From: an uncultured Clostridia bacterium
GTDB taxonomy: Bacteria; Bacillota; Clostridia; Christensenellales; UBA1242
Direction of reading: 5' to 3'
Assembly (NCBI GenBank): GCA_934793215.1
Contig: CAKVOP010000001.1
Coordinates: 304,235-368,234 of the forward strand
Length of the DNA stretch: 64,000 nt
Positions 1-10,745 of the stretch are shown here, piece after piece. Position numbers and translations under genes: made by a program. Each line of letters begins with the position of its first letter. The stretch's first letter is position 1. The notes below the pieces were generated by a model, which was not told where the DNA came from, searched no databases, and worked only from the letters and a program-made list of their open reading frames with translations.

Positions 1-106
1 TTAAAAAATTTTGGCATAAAAAGTTGAAACTTCCTCCATAAACATAATACAATCCTAATGTATGACAAAAAATTGCAAACTATGAGAGGCATAGTGTGCA
101 AAATAT

Positions 107-136
107 TTGCCAAAAAGTCAAATTAAGAGTTATAAT
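107..136 (+). promoter_or_regulatory. groESL promoter (sigma-A type)
   Basis: A TTGCCA -35 box and a perfect TATAAT -10 box are 18 bp apart just upstream of groES. The predicted transcript starts about 15 nt before the ribosome-binding site. I see no CIRCE inverted repeat (TTAGCACTC and its complement), so HrcA control is not supported here. A small inverted repeat (CTATG, 5-nt loop, CATAG) at 80-94 lies upstream of the -35 box; its meaning is unknown. Confidence 0.75.
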
Positions 137-157
137 CATAGTGCAAGGAGGTTAAAT

Positions 158-2100
<1,943 letters not shown>

Positions 2101-2178
2101 TCTCCTTAAAAAATCATTTTATAAGTATTAAAAGTGAAAAAATATTTAAAATATCTAATTTTTTTTAAAAGTTATTGA

Positions 2179-2229
2179 TTTGCTTATCGCATAAATTTGC
2201 TTATCGCATAAATTTGCTTATTGCATAAA
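2179..2229. repeat. three tandem 17-bp repeats
   Basis: Three direct copies of TTTGCTTATCGCATAAA lie head to tail without spacers. The first two are identical and the third has one C-to-T change. The repeats lie between two terminators of convergent genes and are not coding. Slippage of a short noncoding tract is the simplest explanation. Confidence 0.9.
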
Positions 2230-2269
2230 AATAATATTTAATAAAGAAGAAAAAATACTAATTTTTAGT

Positions 2270-2306
2270 AAAAAAATTATATCAAAATTGTGATATAATC
2301 TTTTTT
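2270..2306. terminator. bidirectional terminator for the SDR gene
   Basis: Nine-bp perfect arms ATTATATCA and TGATATAAT enclose a 6-nt loop. An A-run precedes the hairpin and a T-run follows it, so it reads as an intrinsic terminator on both strands. It ends about 60 bp beyond the stop codon of the minus-strand SDR gene. Confidence 0.75.
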
Positions 2307-2368
2307 TACAAGAAATTTTAACTATTGAAATTAAATTTTAAGTTTTTTAATCCAATTTGATAGAAATT

Positions 2369-3178
2369 TTACTCTATTGTGCCACCGCCCATGAATTTAT
2401 TTGTGAGACGTAAAATCATGCCGAGTGGAAAGGTTTTTATTGCTAAATACATAAGCTTGAATTTAAAGCCAAGAATTTTCATTGGTTTCATTTTTCTTTT
2501 GCAAGATTGTTTGTAAATAATTTTTCCTATTTTTTCAGGAGCCATTCTTTTACCTTCGTCATGTTTGTCAAGGAATTTAAAAGCACGCTCAACTTGTTTT
2601 CCATAATGCTCATTGGTTTCTTCAATCCTTACGCGTTTTTTCATAAATCCTGTTTTAACTTCACCTGGACAAATTGCACAAACATCAATGCCAGCCTTTT
2701 CAAGTTCCATTCGCTGGCACAAACTCATCATTAAGAGAGCCGATTTTGAAAAGCAATACATACTTCTAAAAGGTGATGCAAATACTCCAGAAACGCTTGA
2801 AATGTTTATAATTTTACTGCCTCTTCCCATATACGCAAGGGCGTATTTTGTCATAAGAAATGCACCGCGAACATTAACATCAACGACCTTATCAAATGTT
2901 GTTGATGGAACGAATTCGAGAGCTCCATTAATGCCGAATCCTGCATTGTTTACAAGTACATCAATTCTGCCGTATTTCTGCCCAATTTCGTTTACAATTT
3001 CCTTAACGCGTTCTTCATTCGTGATGTCACAAACATAACTAAAACCGGGATATTCTGGGTCGATTTCCATGGCAAGAGAAAAAACTGTGTCACCGTTTGT
3101 TCTAAACATTTGTGCGGTTGCCTTTCCAATTCCCATAGACCCACCAGTGATTATTACAATTCTATTTGTGTGTTCCAT
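2369..3178 (-). CDS. short-chain dehydrogenase/reductase (SDR family)
   Basis: This is a 269-residue classical SDR, a soluble NAD(P)-dependent oxidoreductase with a Rossmann fold. Visible motifs are TGGSMGIG (cofactor binding) at the N-terminus, NNAGFG, and the catalytic YCFSK (YxxxK) preceded by SSVSG. The substrate cannot be read from the sequence. The start at MEHTNR has a GGAG site 6 nt upstream; a longer in-frame reading upstream lacks one. The last ~50 residues are basic and hydrophobic, as in SDRs that associate with membranes. It is divergent from the SHOCT protein gene and stands alone. Confidence 0.9.
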   Translation of the reverse strand: MEHTNRIVIITGGSMGIGKATAQMFRTNGDTVFSLAMEIDPEYPGFSYVCDITNEERVKEIVNEIGQKYGRIDVLVNNAGFGINGALEFVPSTTFDKVVDVNVRGAFLMTKYALAYMGRGSKIINISSVSGVFASPFRSMYCFSKSALLMMSLCQRMELEKAGIDVCAICPGEVKTGFMKKRVRIEETNEHYGKQVERAFKFLDKHDEGKRMAPEKIGKIIYKQSCKRKMKPMKILGFKFKLMYLAIKTFPLGMILRLTNKFMGGGTIE

Positions 3179-3240
3179 AACGCTCCTTTCAATTTTTGAC
3201 AAAACTAGTCTATCATATTTTGATAAAAATTCAAAATAAT

Positions 3241-3269
3241 TTGACATATTTACATAAAGATGCTATTAT
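3241..3269 (+). promoter_or_regulatory. promoter of the SHOCT membrane protein gene
   Basis: A consensus TTGACA, a 17-bp spacer and TATTAT preceded by TGC (an extended -10) make a strong sigma-A promoter. The predicted start site is about 20 nt before the GGGGAG ribosome-binding site. Confidence 0.8.
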
Positions 3270-3295
3270 TGCAATAAGATAAAAAAGGGGAGTTC

Positions 3296-3781
3296 ATGAA
3301 CAATACCAAAAAAACTTTAATAATACTCGCGATAATTTGCAATTTTGCGTCTATTGGATACGGAATTTATGGAATTGTAAGCTATTTTCAAGCCGAACCA
3401 GCGTTGCGTTCAGGCGTGGCATATTTGGTGTTTGATTTTATTGATATTTTTGCCGTAATAGCAATCAACGTTCTCCTTATTATTTGTATTTCGAATGGCG
3501 GAAAACTTTTTCGTGCAAGATATAGTTATTATATGTCAGCCATAATTTTGTCTATCATTATGAATACCATTTCTCTGGGAACACTTTTTCTTGTTTGTAC
3601 TATGTTTGTTTCTGATTGGGAATGGGTTAAAACTGAAAAAGATGATAAAGTTGTTGTTGATGACAAAACAGAGGTCATAACGAAAACTAAAGAGGAGAAA
3701 ATTGCTCAACTTCGTGAAAAAAGAGCAAACGGACAAATCAGCGAAGAAGAGTTTCAACGCGAACTTTTGAAACTTTTGTAA
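3296..3781 (+). CDS. membrane protein with C-terminal SHOCT domain
   Basis: This 161-residue protein of unknown function has three predicted membrane segments in its first ~105 residues. A charged linker follows, then a C-terminal SHOCT motif of about 30 residues (EEKIAQLREKRANGQIS...EEFQRELLKLL). SHOCT is a short helical domain found at the ends of many unrelated proteins and probably mediates oligomerisation; that role is family knowledge. The gene is monocistronic, with its own strong promoter and a terminator about 100 bp downstream. Nothing around it suggests a pathway. Confidence 0.85.
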   Translation: MNNTKKTLIILAIICNFASIGYGIYGIVSYFQAEPALRSGVAYLVFDFIDIFAVIAINVLLIICISNGGKLFRARYSYYMSAIILSIIMNTISLGTLFLVCTMFVSDWEWVKTEKDDKVVVDDKTEVITKTKEEKIAQLREKRANGQISEEEFQRELLKLL

Positions 3782-3880
3782 GTCAAAGTTAAAGTCATTA
3801 TAAATTAAGCACTTTTTAATTTTTGCTTGTTTAAAATTGAGCATTTTATTGCCCCAGACAAGAGTAGCAAAGACATAACA

Positions 3881-3906
3881 AAGCATACGAGGTATGCTTT
3901 TTTTAA
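3881..3906 (+). terminator. intrinsic terminator
   Basis: Perfect 8-bp arms AAGCATAC and GTATGCTT enclose a 3-nt loop and are followed by a T-run. It lies 100 bp downstream of the SHOCT protein gene. Confidence 0.85.
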
Positions 3907-4065
3907 AATTCAACTTATAATCGGGAAGAAACCTAATAACTTTGTTTGTGCTACTTCCAAGATTGTTAAATATTTTCTCATATAAACATAAAATTTTTGT
4001 ATAAAAATCAAATTTTTTATATTTTTTTGTAGTTTATTTTTTATTTGTATATTTTAAGTATATAA

Positions 4066-4094
4066 TTGACAAATTATATTAAATTTTTTATACT
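4066..4094 (+). promoter_or_regulatory. promoter predicting a leaderless mRNA
   Basis: A consensus TTGACA, a 17-bp spacer and TATACT end exactly 6 nt before the ATG of the M6-like protease. Sigma-A transcripts normally begin 6-7 nt past the -10 box, which places the first transcribed base on the start codon. No Shine-Dalgarno sequence precedes the ATG. Confidence 0.8.
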
Positions 4095-4100
4095 TAAACT

Positions 4101-7100
4101 ATGAAAAAGATAAAAAAAATAAGTAGTATTTGTTTTGTTTTGCTTTTGTCTGCTTTGTGTGGGGTAACACTTTGCCAAAGTGCTTTTGTTGCGAATGAAA
4201 ACACATTTGCACAAAGTGCGTTGTATAGTGGCGAGGTTGTAAACAATGTTTTGTTTCTAACGTTTAAAGACGGGGATATAAATTGGATTAATGAAGTTCC
4301 TGAATGTGCACAGGGAAAAGAATATACACTTGATGTTCGTTCTCTTATGCAAAATTCCTATAATGATAGCACTTCGTCAGTAAAGAATTTCTACAAGGTG
4401 CAGTCTTATGGTAATCTTGACTTAAAATCAACTTTTTATGCCAATGGGGGAAACGCATATACAATTCCTTATTATAAAAACGAACTTTTACCTTATAGCC
4501 CAACCAATACTGACGGGTATTTGGAATATGAAATATGCTCATATTCGGGTAATAGTGCTCCAAATCAACTTTCTACTAGCTATTTTTACAATACTTCGCA
4601 CCTCTTTTCTTGCTACAATTGTGGTAACTCGAATCATGATGGAACGGGTTCAAATTGTGACCTTGATACAAGTGACGATATTGCGTGCCTTTGTGCTTAT
4701 TATCAAAAGAAGGCGTCAACTTCAAAAATTCATAATTATGAACACCTTGAAAGATATTTCCGCGAGCAAGTGGCACTCAAATCTGTTTTACAACAGGCCA
4801 ATTTGACTGGCAATCTTGACAATAATGGAGATAACTTCATTGACGCCTTGACATTTATTTTTGAAGGTGTAAGCGAAAGCGTGGGGTGGAATGATTTGCT
4901 CTGGGCACACCAATCCGCATTTGTCGACCTTTCCGCACTTTCGTCAATGTCTTCCTTTTTGCCTACTATTCTTTCAAATAGAGGCGTGCGTGACGCAAGC
5001 CAAAGCGATTTTAGTTCCACTCTTGAAGTAATTTTATCCAATGTAAAAAAAGGTGGAAAAACATGCTATAATTATAACTTGTATTTGTTTTCAGATTTGT
5101 TTATGACCAACAATCGCAATCAGCCAATTTGTTTGACGGGGGCTGATGGAAAAGAAATCATTTCGAATTATACTTTGGCACATGAACTTGGACATGTTTT
5201 AGGACTTCCAGATTATTATGTTTATGACAATGATAAAAATGCAAATGATGAGCCTGTGTTATTTTGGGATTTGATGGCTTACAGTTATGCGGGAGTTCCT
5301 TTATACCTATCTTCTTACAACCGTGAACAACTAGGGTTTACGACCGATGCAAATATTATAAAATTGACCAGCGAGGGAACTTATCAACTTAAACCGACAA
5401 CTTATGATGAAGTGTATAATGACGGAAAAAATTCTGGGAATGTGCTCGCTTATGTCTATGAAGATAGCCAATATCCAGGTCAAAAGATATATATGGAATA
5501 CCGCAACCAAGAGGGAATTTTTGAAAGCGGGATAAAAGACATCTATAACCTTTCTAATCTTCGCAAAGATGGTTTGATTGTATACAGGGTTGATGAAAAT
5601 ATTGAACAAGTAGAAGGTTACAACACGGGACTTTCTTCTGGAAACTTCTTCGGTTATCCTTACAACATGTATGTGTTTAGAAATAGCAAAACAGATTTTG
5701 CACTTAATTCAAACAATAAGACAATAGAAAATATTACATTTCAGTCTTATGATTCTTCAAAAAATCAAAAAGAACTTTTATACAATGATGTGACATTCAA
5801 CAATAGTGGACTTAAAATTGAATTTGTTAAACTTGAAAATGGAAGCATTTCTTTCAAAGTCACTGGCGGAAAACTGGCAAAAGAGGACACAAGAGATTTG
5901 TCACAAATCAAACTTATTGGAAACGAAAATATTAATCATGAAGTAAACACTCCATATGGCGACGAAGGGATTAATTATGGCGAATTTTCTTCAAGTGAGT
6001 TTGAACTGGTAAAGACTGACAATGTTACTCCAAATATTTCCAATTTGGGGAAATTCACATACACATATAAGCTGACGCTTAAAAATGACCAATCAAAATC
6101 AATAACGCTGACTAGAGTAGTGAGCATTGTTGATACGACTGCACCTGTTTTAACACTTAAGGGTGATGAGACAGTTGTTGTTGAACGATTAGATATTTTC
6201 GTTGATGAGGGGGTAGACTACTACGATAACTATAACGTGAAGGCTGACTTAACACTTGTGACTGGCGAGATAACAAAAGTTAGTGAAAATTATTATAAAA
6301 TTGAATACACTGTGACTGACACTTCTGGGAATAGTGCAACCATAACAAGATACATTTTGGTCCGTCCTAACACCGATTTTTCAAGTATTAAACTTAAAGG
6401 CGAGGAAGAGGTAAGTTGTGAAGTTAACACTCAATTTGTAGATGCGGGAATTGATTGGGGAACTTTCAGTGAAAGTGATTTTACACGAGAAATTGAAAAT
6501 AATGTTATTATAACCACTATAAGTGCGAAAGGTGAATACTACACTTATGTTTACAAGCTTACTTTCAAACTTACTGGCGAGAAATTTTCTTTAACAAGAA
6601 AAGTTAGAGTGGTTGACATAACTTCGCCAACTATAACGATAAAAGGAAAGACTAACTTAACTTATACTACACTTGCGTCCTACAAGGAAATGGGAGCGGA
6701 GTATAGTGATAATTATGATCAAATTGCTGATTTAACATTAACCATAAGTGCACCTTTTAAAGTAAGCGAAAATAGGTACAAAATTGTTTATACCGTAAAA
6801 GATAAATCTGGGAACACTGCAACAGCGGAAAGATATATTGAAATAAACCCAAATTATTTTAGTTCGGTAAAACTTGTTGGAGAAAAAGAAGTCGTTTGCG
6901 AAGTTAACACTGCTTATAACGATGAAGGCATAACTTTTGGAGACTTCAATAAAGACGACTTTGATATTGAAGAAACAAATAGCGTAGATATAAATGTAAT
7001 CACTACAAATGGTCTTTACTACAACTATTCATATAAATTAACCAAAAAAGATAGTGGAGAAAGTTTTACTTTAATTCGTAAGGTTAAAGTGCAAGACAGC

Positions 7101-7757
7101 GTCGCTCCAACAATAACCCTTTTGGGCGATAATGAAATTGAACTTTATCCAAGCGAACTGCTTTCTTATAGCGATAGAAACATTTTGGTCAGCGACAATT
7201 ATTGTGCTCAAAATCAAATTTTGGTTAACACAAGACTTGTAAAAATTAGTGACACTATTTATCATTATTTTTATAAGGCGACGGACACAAGCGGTAACGA
7301 AAGCAATGAGATTTACCGAATTATAAAAATTAAAACGAAAACCGTATCCAATAGTCAAATAATCATTGATGTTAATGATAGTAGCAGTCTGGCGGAAGAA
7401 TACTATGTCGGCAAAACAATTAAATTTAAGGTCAATATAAATCTCACGGAAGACAACAATAAGACTCAAACAATAAAATTTTTCATAGATGGCAAAGAAA
7501 TGCCTAATACGACTGGATATTCATTCTATTATGAATTTGAAAATGCAGGGACATACAACATTAAAATTCAAGTTGGTGAAAGTGCAAGTAAAGAGTTTAC
7601 AATCGTTGTAAAAGATGCTCAACTCGCTGAAACCCAAAAATATAACCAAACCCTAATCATTGCTCTTGGCGCAGGAGGTGGCGGGCTTGTTGTTATGGGA
7701 ATAATAATTGCTATCGTAAGCAGAAAGAAGAGAATAAGAGTTCTAGAGGGATACTAA
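4101..7757 (+). CDS. secreted M6-like zinc metalloprotease with Ig-like modules
   Basis: This 1,218-residue protein starts with a signal peptide, followed by a peptidase domain to about residue 590. The zinc site is HELGHVLGLPD at residues 361-371, an extended HExxHxxGxxD motif as in the immune inhibitor A/M6 group. An unusual Cys-rich insert (CYNCGNSNHD) lies near residue 175. Residues ~600-1080 hold six modules of about 80 residues in an alternating A-B-A-B-A-B order. The B type (DTTAPVLTLKG...TDTSGN) resembles the DUF5011/Cry22-like Ig fold. A transmembrane helix near residues 1184-1206 and a basic RKKR tail anchor it with the enzyme outside. It likely degrades extracellular protein; the substrate is unknown. 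The mRNA is predicted to be leaderless. Confidence 0.85.
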   Translation: MKKIKKISSICFVLLLSALCGVTLCQSAFVANENTFAQSALYSGEVVNNVLFLTFKDGDINWINEVPECAQGKEYTLDVRSLMQNSYNDSTSSVKNFYKVQSYGNLDLKSTFYANGGNAYTIPYYKNELLPYSPTNTDGYLEYEICSYSGNSAPNQLSTSYFYNTSHLFSCYNCGNSNHDGTGSNCDLDTSDDIACLCAYYQKKASTSKIHNYEHLERYFREQVALKSVLQQANLTGNLDNNGDNFIDALTFIFEGVSESVGWNDLLWAHQSAFVDLSALSSMSSFLPTILSNRGVRDASQSDFSSTLEVILSNVKKGGKTCYNYNLYLFSDLFMTNNRNQPICLTGADGKEIISNYTLAHELGHVLGLPDYYVYDNDKNANDEPVLFWDLMAYSYAGVPLYLSSYNREQLGFTTDANIIKLTSEGTYQLKPTTYDEVYNDGKNSGNVLAYVYEDSQYPGQKIYMEYRNQEGIFESGIKDIYNLSNLRKDGLIVYRVDENIEQVEGYNTGLSSGNFFGYPYNMYVFRNSKTDFALNSNNKTIENITFQSYDSSKNQKELLYNDVTFNNSGLKIEFVKLENGSISFKVTGGKLAKEDTRDLSQIKLIGNENINHEVNTPYGDEGINYGEFSSSEFELVKTDNVTPNISNLGKFTYTYKLTLKNDQSKSITLTRVVSIVDTTAPVLTLKGDETVVVERLDIFVDEGVDYYDNYNVKADLTLVTGEITKVSENYYKIEYTVTDTSGNSATITRYILVRPNTDFSSIKLKGEEEVSCEVNTQFVDAGIDWGTFSESDFTREIENNVIITTISAKGEYYTYVYKLTFKLTGEKFSLTRKVRVVDITSPTITIKGKTNLTYTTLASYKEMGAEYSDNYDQIADLTLTISAPFKVSENRYKIVYTVKDKSGNTATAERYIEINPNYFSSVKLVGEKEVVCEVNTAYNDEGITFGDFNKDDFDIEETNSVDINVITTNGLYYNYSYKLTKKDSGESFTLIRKVKVQDSVAPTITLLGDNEIELYPSELLSYSDRNILVSDNYCAQNQILVNTRLVKISDTIYHYFYKATDTSGNESNEIYRIIKIKTKTVSNSQIIIDVNDSSSLAEEYYVGKTIKFKVNINLTEDNNKTQTIKFFIDGKEMPNTTGYSFYYEFENAGTYNIKIQVGESASKEFTIVVKDAQLAETQKYNQTLIIALGAGGGGLVVMGIIIAIVSRKKRIRVLEGY

Positions 7758-7867
7758 TTAAAGTAACAATTGTAAAGATTTATTTGAATAATTTTTAGTG
7801 AGAATAAAATCTTATGGCGAAAAAATAAAAAACTCTTATTTTAGTTAAAATTTTTGCAATTAATCAA

Positions 7868-7910
7868 AAAAAACATCTTTCAAATCACAAGACCTTGAAA
7901 GATGTTTTTT
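7868..7910. terminator. bidirectional terminator between convergent genes
   Basis: Perfect 16-bp arms (AAAAAACATCTTTCAA and complement) enclose an 11-nt loop. A-runs and T-runs form the outer stem, so it can stop both the metalloprotease transcript and the convergent tadA transcript. Confidence 0.9.
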
Positions 7911-7927
7911 GTTGTAAAATAATTCGT

Positions 7928-8377
7928 TTATTTTTTCTTTCTTTTAGCTAAAAAGAAATTTGTCAGCAAACTTTCGCACTCGCTCAAGTGTGTTTTATCA
8001 AAAATAATGTCAGTTTTATGATTTAACCTAGTGCTTGAAAGTATAGATGTGCAAAGCCCGTCACAAGATGTTTTCTCTTCTGCACCATAAACAAGTTTGT
8101 CAATTCTTGCGTTTACGATTGCTCCTGCACACATAGGGCATGGTTCAAGAGTTACATAAATTGTGGCATTTTCTAATCGCCAAGAGTTGAGTTTTTTACA
8201 GGCTTTTTCAATGGCAATAATTTCAGCATGGGCAGTCGCGTTCTGTGTTTTTTCACGTTTATTTCTTCCACGCGAAATAATTTTTCCGTCAACCACAATA
8301 ACGGCACCTATTGGAACTTCACCTTCATCAAAACTTTTTTTTGCCTCTTTTAATGCTTCTTTCATAAAATCTTTCAT
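7928..8377 (-). CDS. tadA: tRNA adenosine(34) deaminase TadA
   Basis: This 149-residue zinc enzyme converts A34 to inosine in the anticodon of tRNA-Arg(ACG), widening codon reading. The active-site motifs TAHAE and PCPMCAGA are intact. The C-terminus is basic, and the length is typical of bacterial TadA. The ATG has no clear Shine-Dalgarno sequence; a TAAACT hexamer lies 6 nt before it, so this gene may also be leaderless, but no -35 box supports that. An in-frame ATG four codons later is an alternative start. Confidence 0.95.
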   Translation of the reverse strand: MKDFMKEALKEAKKSFDEGEVPIGAVIVVDGKIISRGRNKREKTQNATAHAEIIAIEKACKKLNSWRLENATIYVTLEPCPMCAGAIVNARIDKLVYGAEEKTSCDGLCTSILSSTRLNHKTDIIFDKTHLSECESLLTNFFLAKRKKK

Positions 8378-8422
8378 GAAATTAGTTTAATATATTTTTT
8401 TATCAAAGTAAAGTTAATTTTG

Positions 8423-8451
8423 TTGTGTTTTGTTAAATCTTGTTGTATAAT
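8423..8451 (+). promoter_or_regulatory. promoter predicting a leaderless mRNA
   Basis: A perfect TATAAT ends exactly 6 nt before the ATG of the first CPBP gene, with TTGTGT 17 bp upstream as a partial -35 box. No Shine-Dalgarno sequence fits between them. The spacing repeats that seen for three other envelope genes in this window. Confidence 0.65.
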
Positions 8452-8457
8452 TGCCTC

Positions 8458-9525
8458 ATGAAAAGATTTGTGCCAGAAAAGAAATTTGCTTACAAAAGTG
8501 AAGACGCAGGGAAAGTCTACTTTTTTGCAATCATTGCACTTTTGGCACTTAATTTCATATTTTCTTTTATTGCAGAAGCTCTTGCGTCAAACAGCACGCT
8601 TGATAAGGCGGAAGCCGTGAAAGAAATTTACAATTCTCCCATTTTTAATTCATTATTCGCTTTATGCACACTTTTAGTATTGCTGTGTGTGTACTTCTTG
8701 CATAAGAAAATTGAAAATTTTTCTTATTCCGCATGTGCAATTACAAAAAAGATTAAATGGCATACTGTTTTAATTTGCATTTTTGTGGGGACCCTATCAC
8801 TTTTTGGTTTGCAGTATCTCACTGGGGTGTTTGATGATTTTTTAGCACTTATAAAATTCCCGCTGGATAATTCAAGCGTGTTTGACTTGTCTAGTGCTGG
8901 CAACTTTATATTGGCAATATTTGTGCTTTGTTTGATACCTGCGATAGGGGAAGAACTTATTTTTAGAGGGGTTATCTTGCATGGACTTAAAAGTCGATTT
9001 TCTGTGTGGGGCTCAATAGCATTATCAAGTGCTATGTTTGCCCTATTTCACATGAGTTTGCAACAGGTGTTTTATCAATTTCTTCTTGGAATGATAATGG
9101 CTTGGATTGTGCTCAAAACTGGTTCGCTCATTTCCTCAATGATAGTTCACTTTACAAGTAATTTTCTTGTTGTAACAATGGAATTTATCCGCGTCCAAAC
9201 TGGCTTTTCGTTTAATATTGCCCATACATGGTGGTTCTATCTTCTTGCTGTGGCAATGGCGGGAGCCACTTTTGCAGTGCTTTTCATTATTGACAAATTC
9301 TATTTCAATAAAATTAATGCTCAAAATAGAGATGGAATAAATTATGACAAAACTTTAAATGGTGAAAACGCATTAGAGGATAATACCGCTTCCTTACATT
9401 CATCTGCCGAAAGTGCAAACGAAATGCAAAAAGAAACCCGTACTTCGGGGTATTTGTATCTTGCACTTTCCATCGCTGTGATTATGCTCATAATCAGCAC
9501 TGTTTCGTCTTATCTGGCAGGTTAA
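8458..9525 (+). CDS. CPBP family intramembrane metalloprotease (first of two)
   Basis: This 355-residue polytopic membrane protein belongs to the CPBP (CAAX protease / bacteriocin-processing) family. The glutamate-rich motif GEELIFRG and the later histidines in LFHMSLQQ and IVHFTSN are the expected metal and catalytic residues. About eight hydrophobic segments are visible, with a hydrophilic stretch near residues 290-330 before the last one. The start MKRFVPEKK is chosen because the -10 box lies directly before it. Bacterial members process membrane peptides or serve in bacteriocin immunity; the substrate here is unknown. A paralogue follows after 77 nt. Confidence 0.88.
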   Translation: MKRFVPEKKFAYKSEDAGKVYFFAIIALLALNFIFSFIAEALASNSTLDKAEAVKEIYNSPIFNSLFALCTLLVLLCVYFLHKKIENFSYSACAITKKIKWHTVLICIFVGTLSLFGLQYLTGVFDDFLALIKFPLDNSSVFDLSSAGNFILAIFVLCLIPAIGEELIFRGVILHGLKSRFSVWGSIALSSAMFALFHMSLQQVFYQFLLGMIMAWIVLKTGSLISSMIVHFTSNFLVVTMEFIRVQTGFSFNIAHTWWFYLLAVAMAGATFAVLFIIDKFYFNKINAQNRDGINYDKTLNGENALEDNTASLHSSAESANEMQKETRTSGYLYLALSIAVIMLIISTVSSYLAG

Positions 9526-9602
9526 ATCTTGTTTTTTAAAAACAGGGAAGAGTGTGATTGGGATATTTGACAAAATTATGAATAACATATTTAAGGAGTA
9601 AC

Positions 9603-10745
9603 ATGACATTTAAAAATCGCGTAACTAGAACTGTTTTTTACGGCTACATTTGCATTGTGGCATTTTTTGCCATTATAAGAATGCTTACTTCTTTTAAGGT
9701 GCTATCATTTTCGGGTGCATGGGACTATGCGATTAATGCTTTTATTCAAATAGGTCTTATGTTTGCTCTTCCTGTTTTTATATTTTGCTTTAGACATAAG
9801 GAAAAACCAAAAGAAACATTTAAATTTTTTGGATATAAGAAAATAAGTTTTAAGGCGATTGGGATTGCAATATTAATGGGAATTGCCGTATATATTTTAA
9901 ATATCTTTGTGTCAAATTTCTTTTACAGTCTTATAAAAAGCCTTGGTTATAAAGGTGGCAGCTCAATTACAGAAGGGGCGTATCCTATTTGGCTTCTCTT
10001 CATTAATCTTGTATGCACAGCTGTTTTGCCAGCCATTTGTGAAGAGACTGCACATCGAGGACTAGTGTTAAAAGGTCTTAGCCCATTAGGCAGAAAAAGA
10101 GCAATCATAATTTCGTCAATGCTTTTCGGCCTTGCACATATGAACATACAACAATTTTTCTATGCGACACTCATAGGGTTTTTGCTTGGATATGTGGCTT
10201 CAACTTGCGACTCAATTTATCCTGCAATGATAATCCACTTTATGAATAACGCTTTAAGCACTCTTATGTCTTATTCAGCAGTTAAAGGATATAAGTGGCA
10301 CTTTATTCACAATTTCTTGAATGCAAACCTTGCCACAAGACCTATTCTTGCAATAGTATTTTCTATAGCACTCATAGTGCTTGCATCATTACTTTTGTGG
10401 CTTCTTTTAAAAGCACTTTTCAAAGAGACAGTTCAAAAAAGAACTGCGTTACTCCAAGAGGAAATTTTTAAAGAACTTGCAAAAAGCACATATTTAATGG
10501 AACTACAAGAGGTTGCGGGTGGGAATACCAATCTTCCAACCCAACGCAATGTATCATTTGAAGAATTTGATGCAATCTACCAGCAAAAGGGGCTAGAACT
10601 TGGTTATTTCACTAAATTTGAGGCAAGACTAATGTTTGATGAGACGCCTTATAAAATGGATAAGGTAACGAAAACACTAATGATAACGTGTCTAGCATTG
10701 TCCTCAATAATAACATTATTTACATTTATTTGGGGCATATTATGA
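9603..10745 (+). CDS. CPBP family intramembrane metalloprotease (second of two)
   Basis: This 380-residue membrane protein is a diverged paralogue of its upstream neighbour. It has the CPBP motif as CEETAHRG, and GLAHMNIQQ and MIIHFMNN match the neighbour's later motifs position by position. A cytoplasmic-looking segment of about 80 residues (residues 275-355) precedes the last membrane helix. It has a good ribosome-binding site (AAGGAG). The adjacent pair suggests gene duplication followed by divergence. Its stop overlaps the start of rlmH by 4 nt, so the two are translationally coupled. The substrate is not evident. Confidence 0.87.
   Translation: MTFKNRVTRTVFYGYICIVAFFAIIRMLTSFKVLSFSGAWDYAINAFIQIGLMFALPVFIFCFRHKEKPKETFKFFGYKKISFKAIGIAILMGIAVYILNIFVSNFFYSLIKSLGYKGGSSITEGAYPIWLLFINLVCTAVLPAICEETAHRGLVLKGLSPLGRKRAIIISSMLFGLAHMNIQQFFYATLIGFLLGYVASTCDSIYPAMIIHFMNNALSTLMSYSAVKGYKWHFIHNFLNANLATRPILAIVFSIALIVLASLLLWLLLKALFKETVQKRTALLQEEIFKELAKSTYLMELQEVAGGNTNLPTQRNVSFEEFDAIYQQKGLELGYFTKFEARLMFDETPYKMDKVTKTLMITCLALSSIITLFTFIWGIL

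Larger units (their letters stand above)
2101..2368. other. convergent intergenic gap, no gene
   Basis: This is a very AT-rich gap between groEL and the convergent SDR gene. It holds a short tandem repeat and a bidirectional terminator, listed separately. I find no supportable coding sequence on either strand. Confidence 0.7.
3782..4100. other. intergenic region with terminator and promoter
   Basis: This AT-rich spacer contains the terminator of the SHOCT gene and the promoter of the metalloprotease gene, listed separately. No coding sequence or other structure is supported. Confidence 0.7.

Noticed and set aside
1..157. CIRCE operator for HrcA upstream of groES
   Set aside because: The TTAGCACTC-N9-GAGTGCTAA inverted repeat is not present on either strand; only a 5-bp inverted repeat is seen.
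107..157. Extended GroES reading frame from an upstream TTG
   Set aside because: It would begin within the -35 box and lacks a ribosome-binding site, while the ATG at 158 has a perfect one and gives the standard length.
2179..2229. CRISPR-like array
   Set aside because: The 17-bp units are directly adjacent with no spacers and number only three; no cas genes are present in the window.
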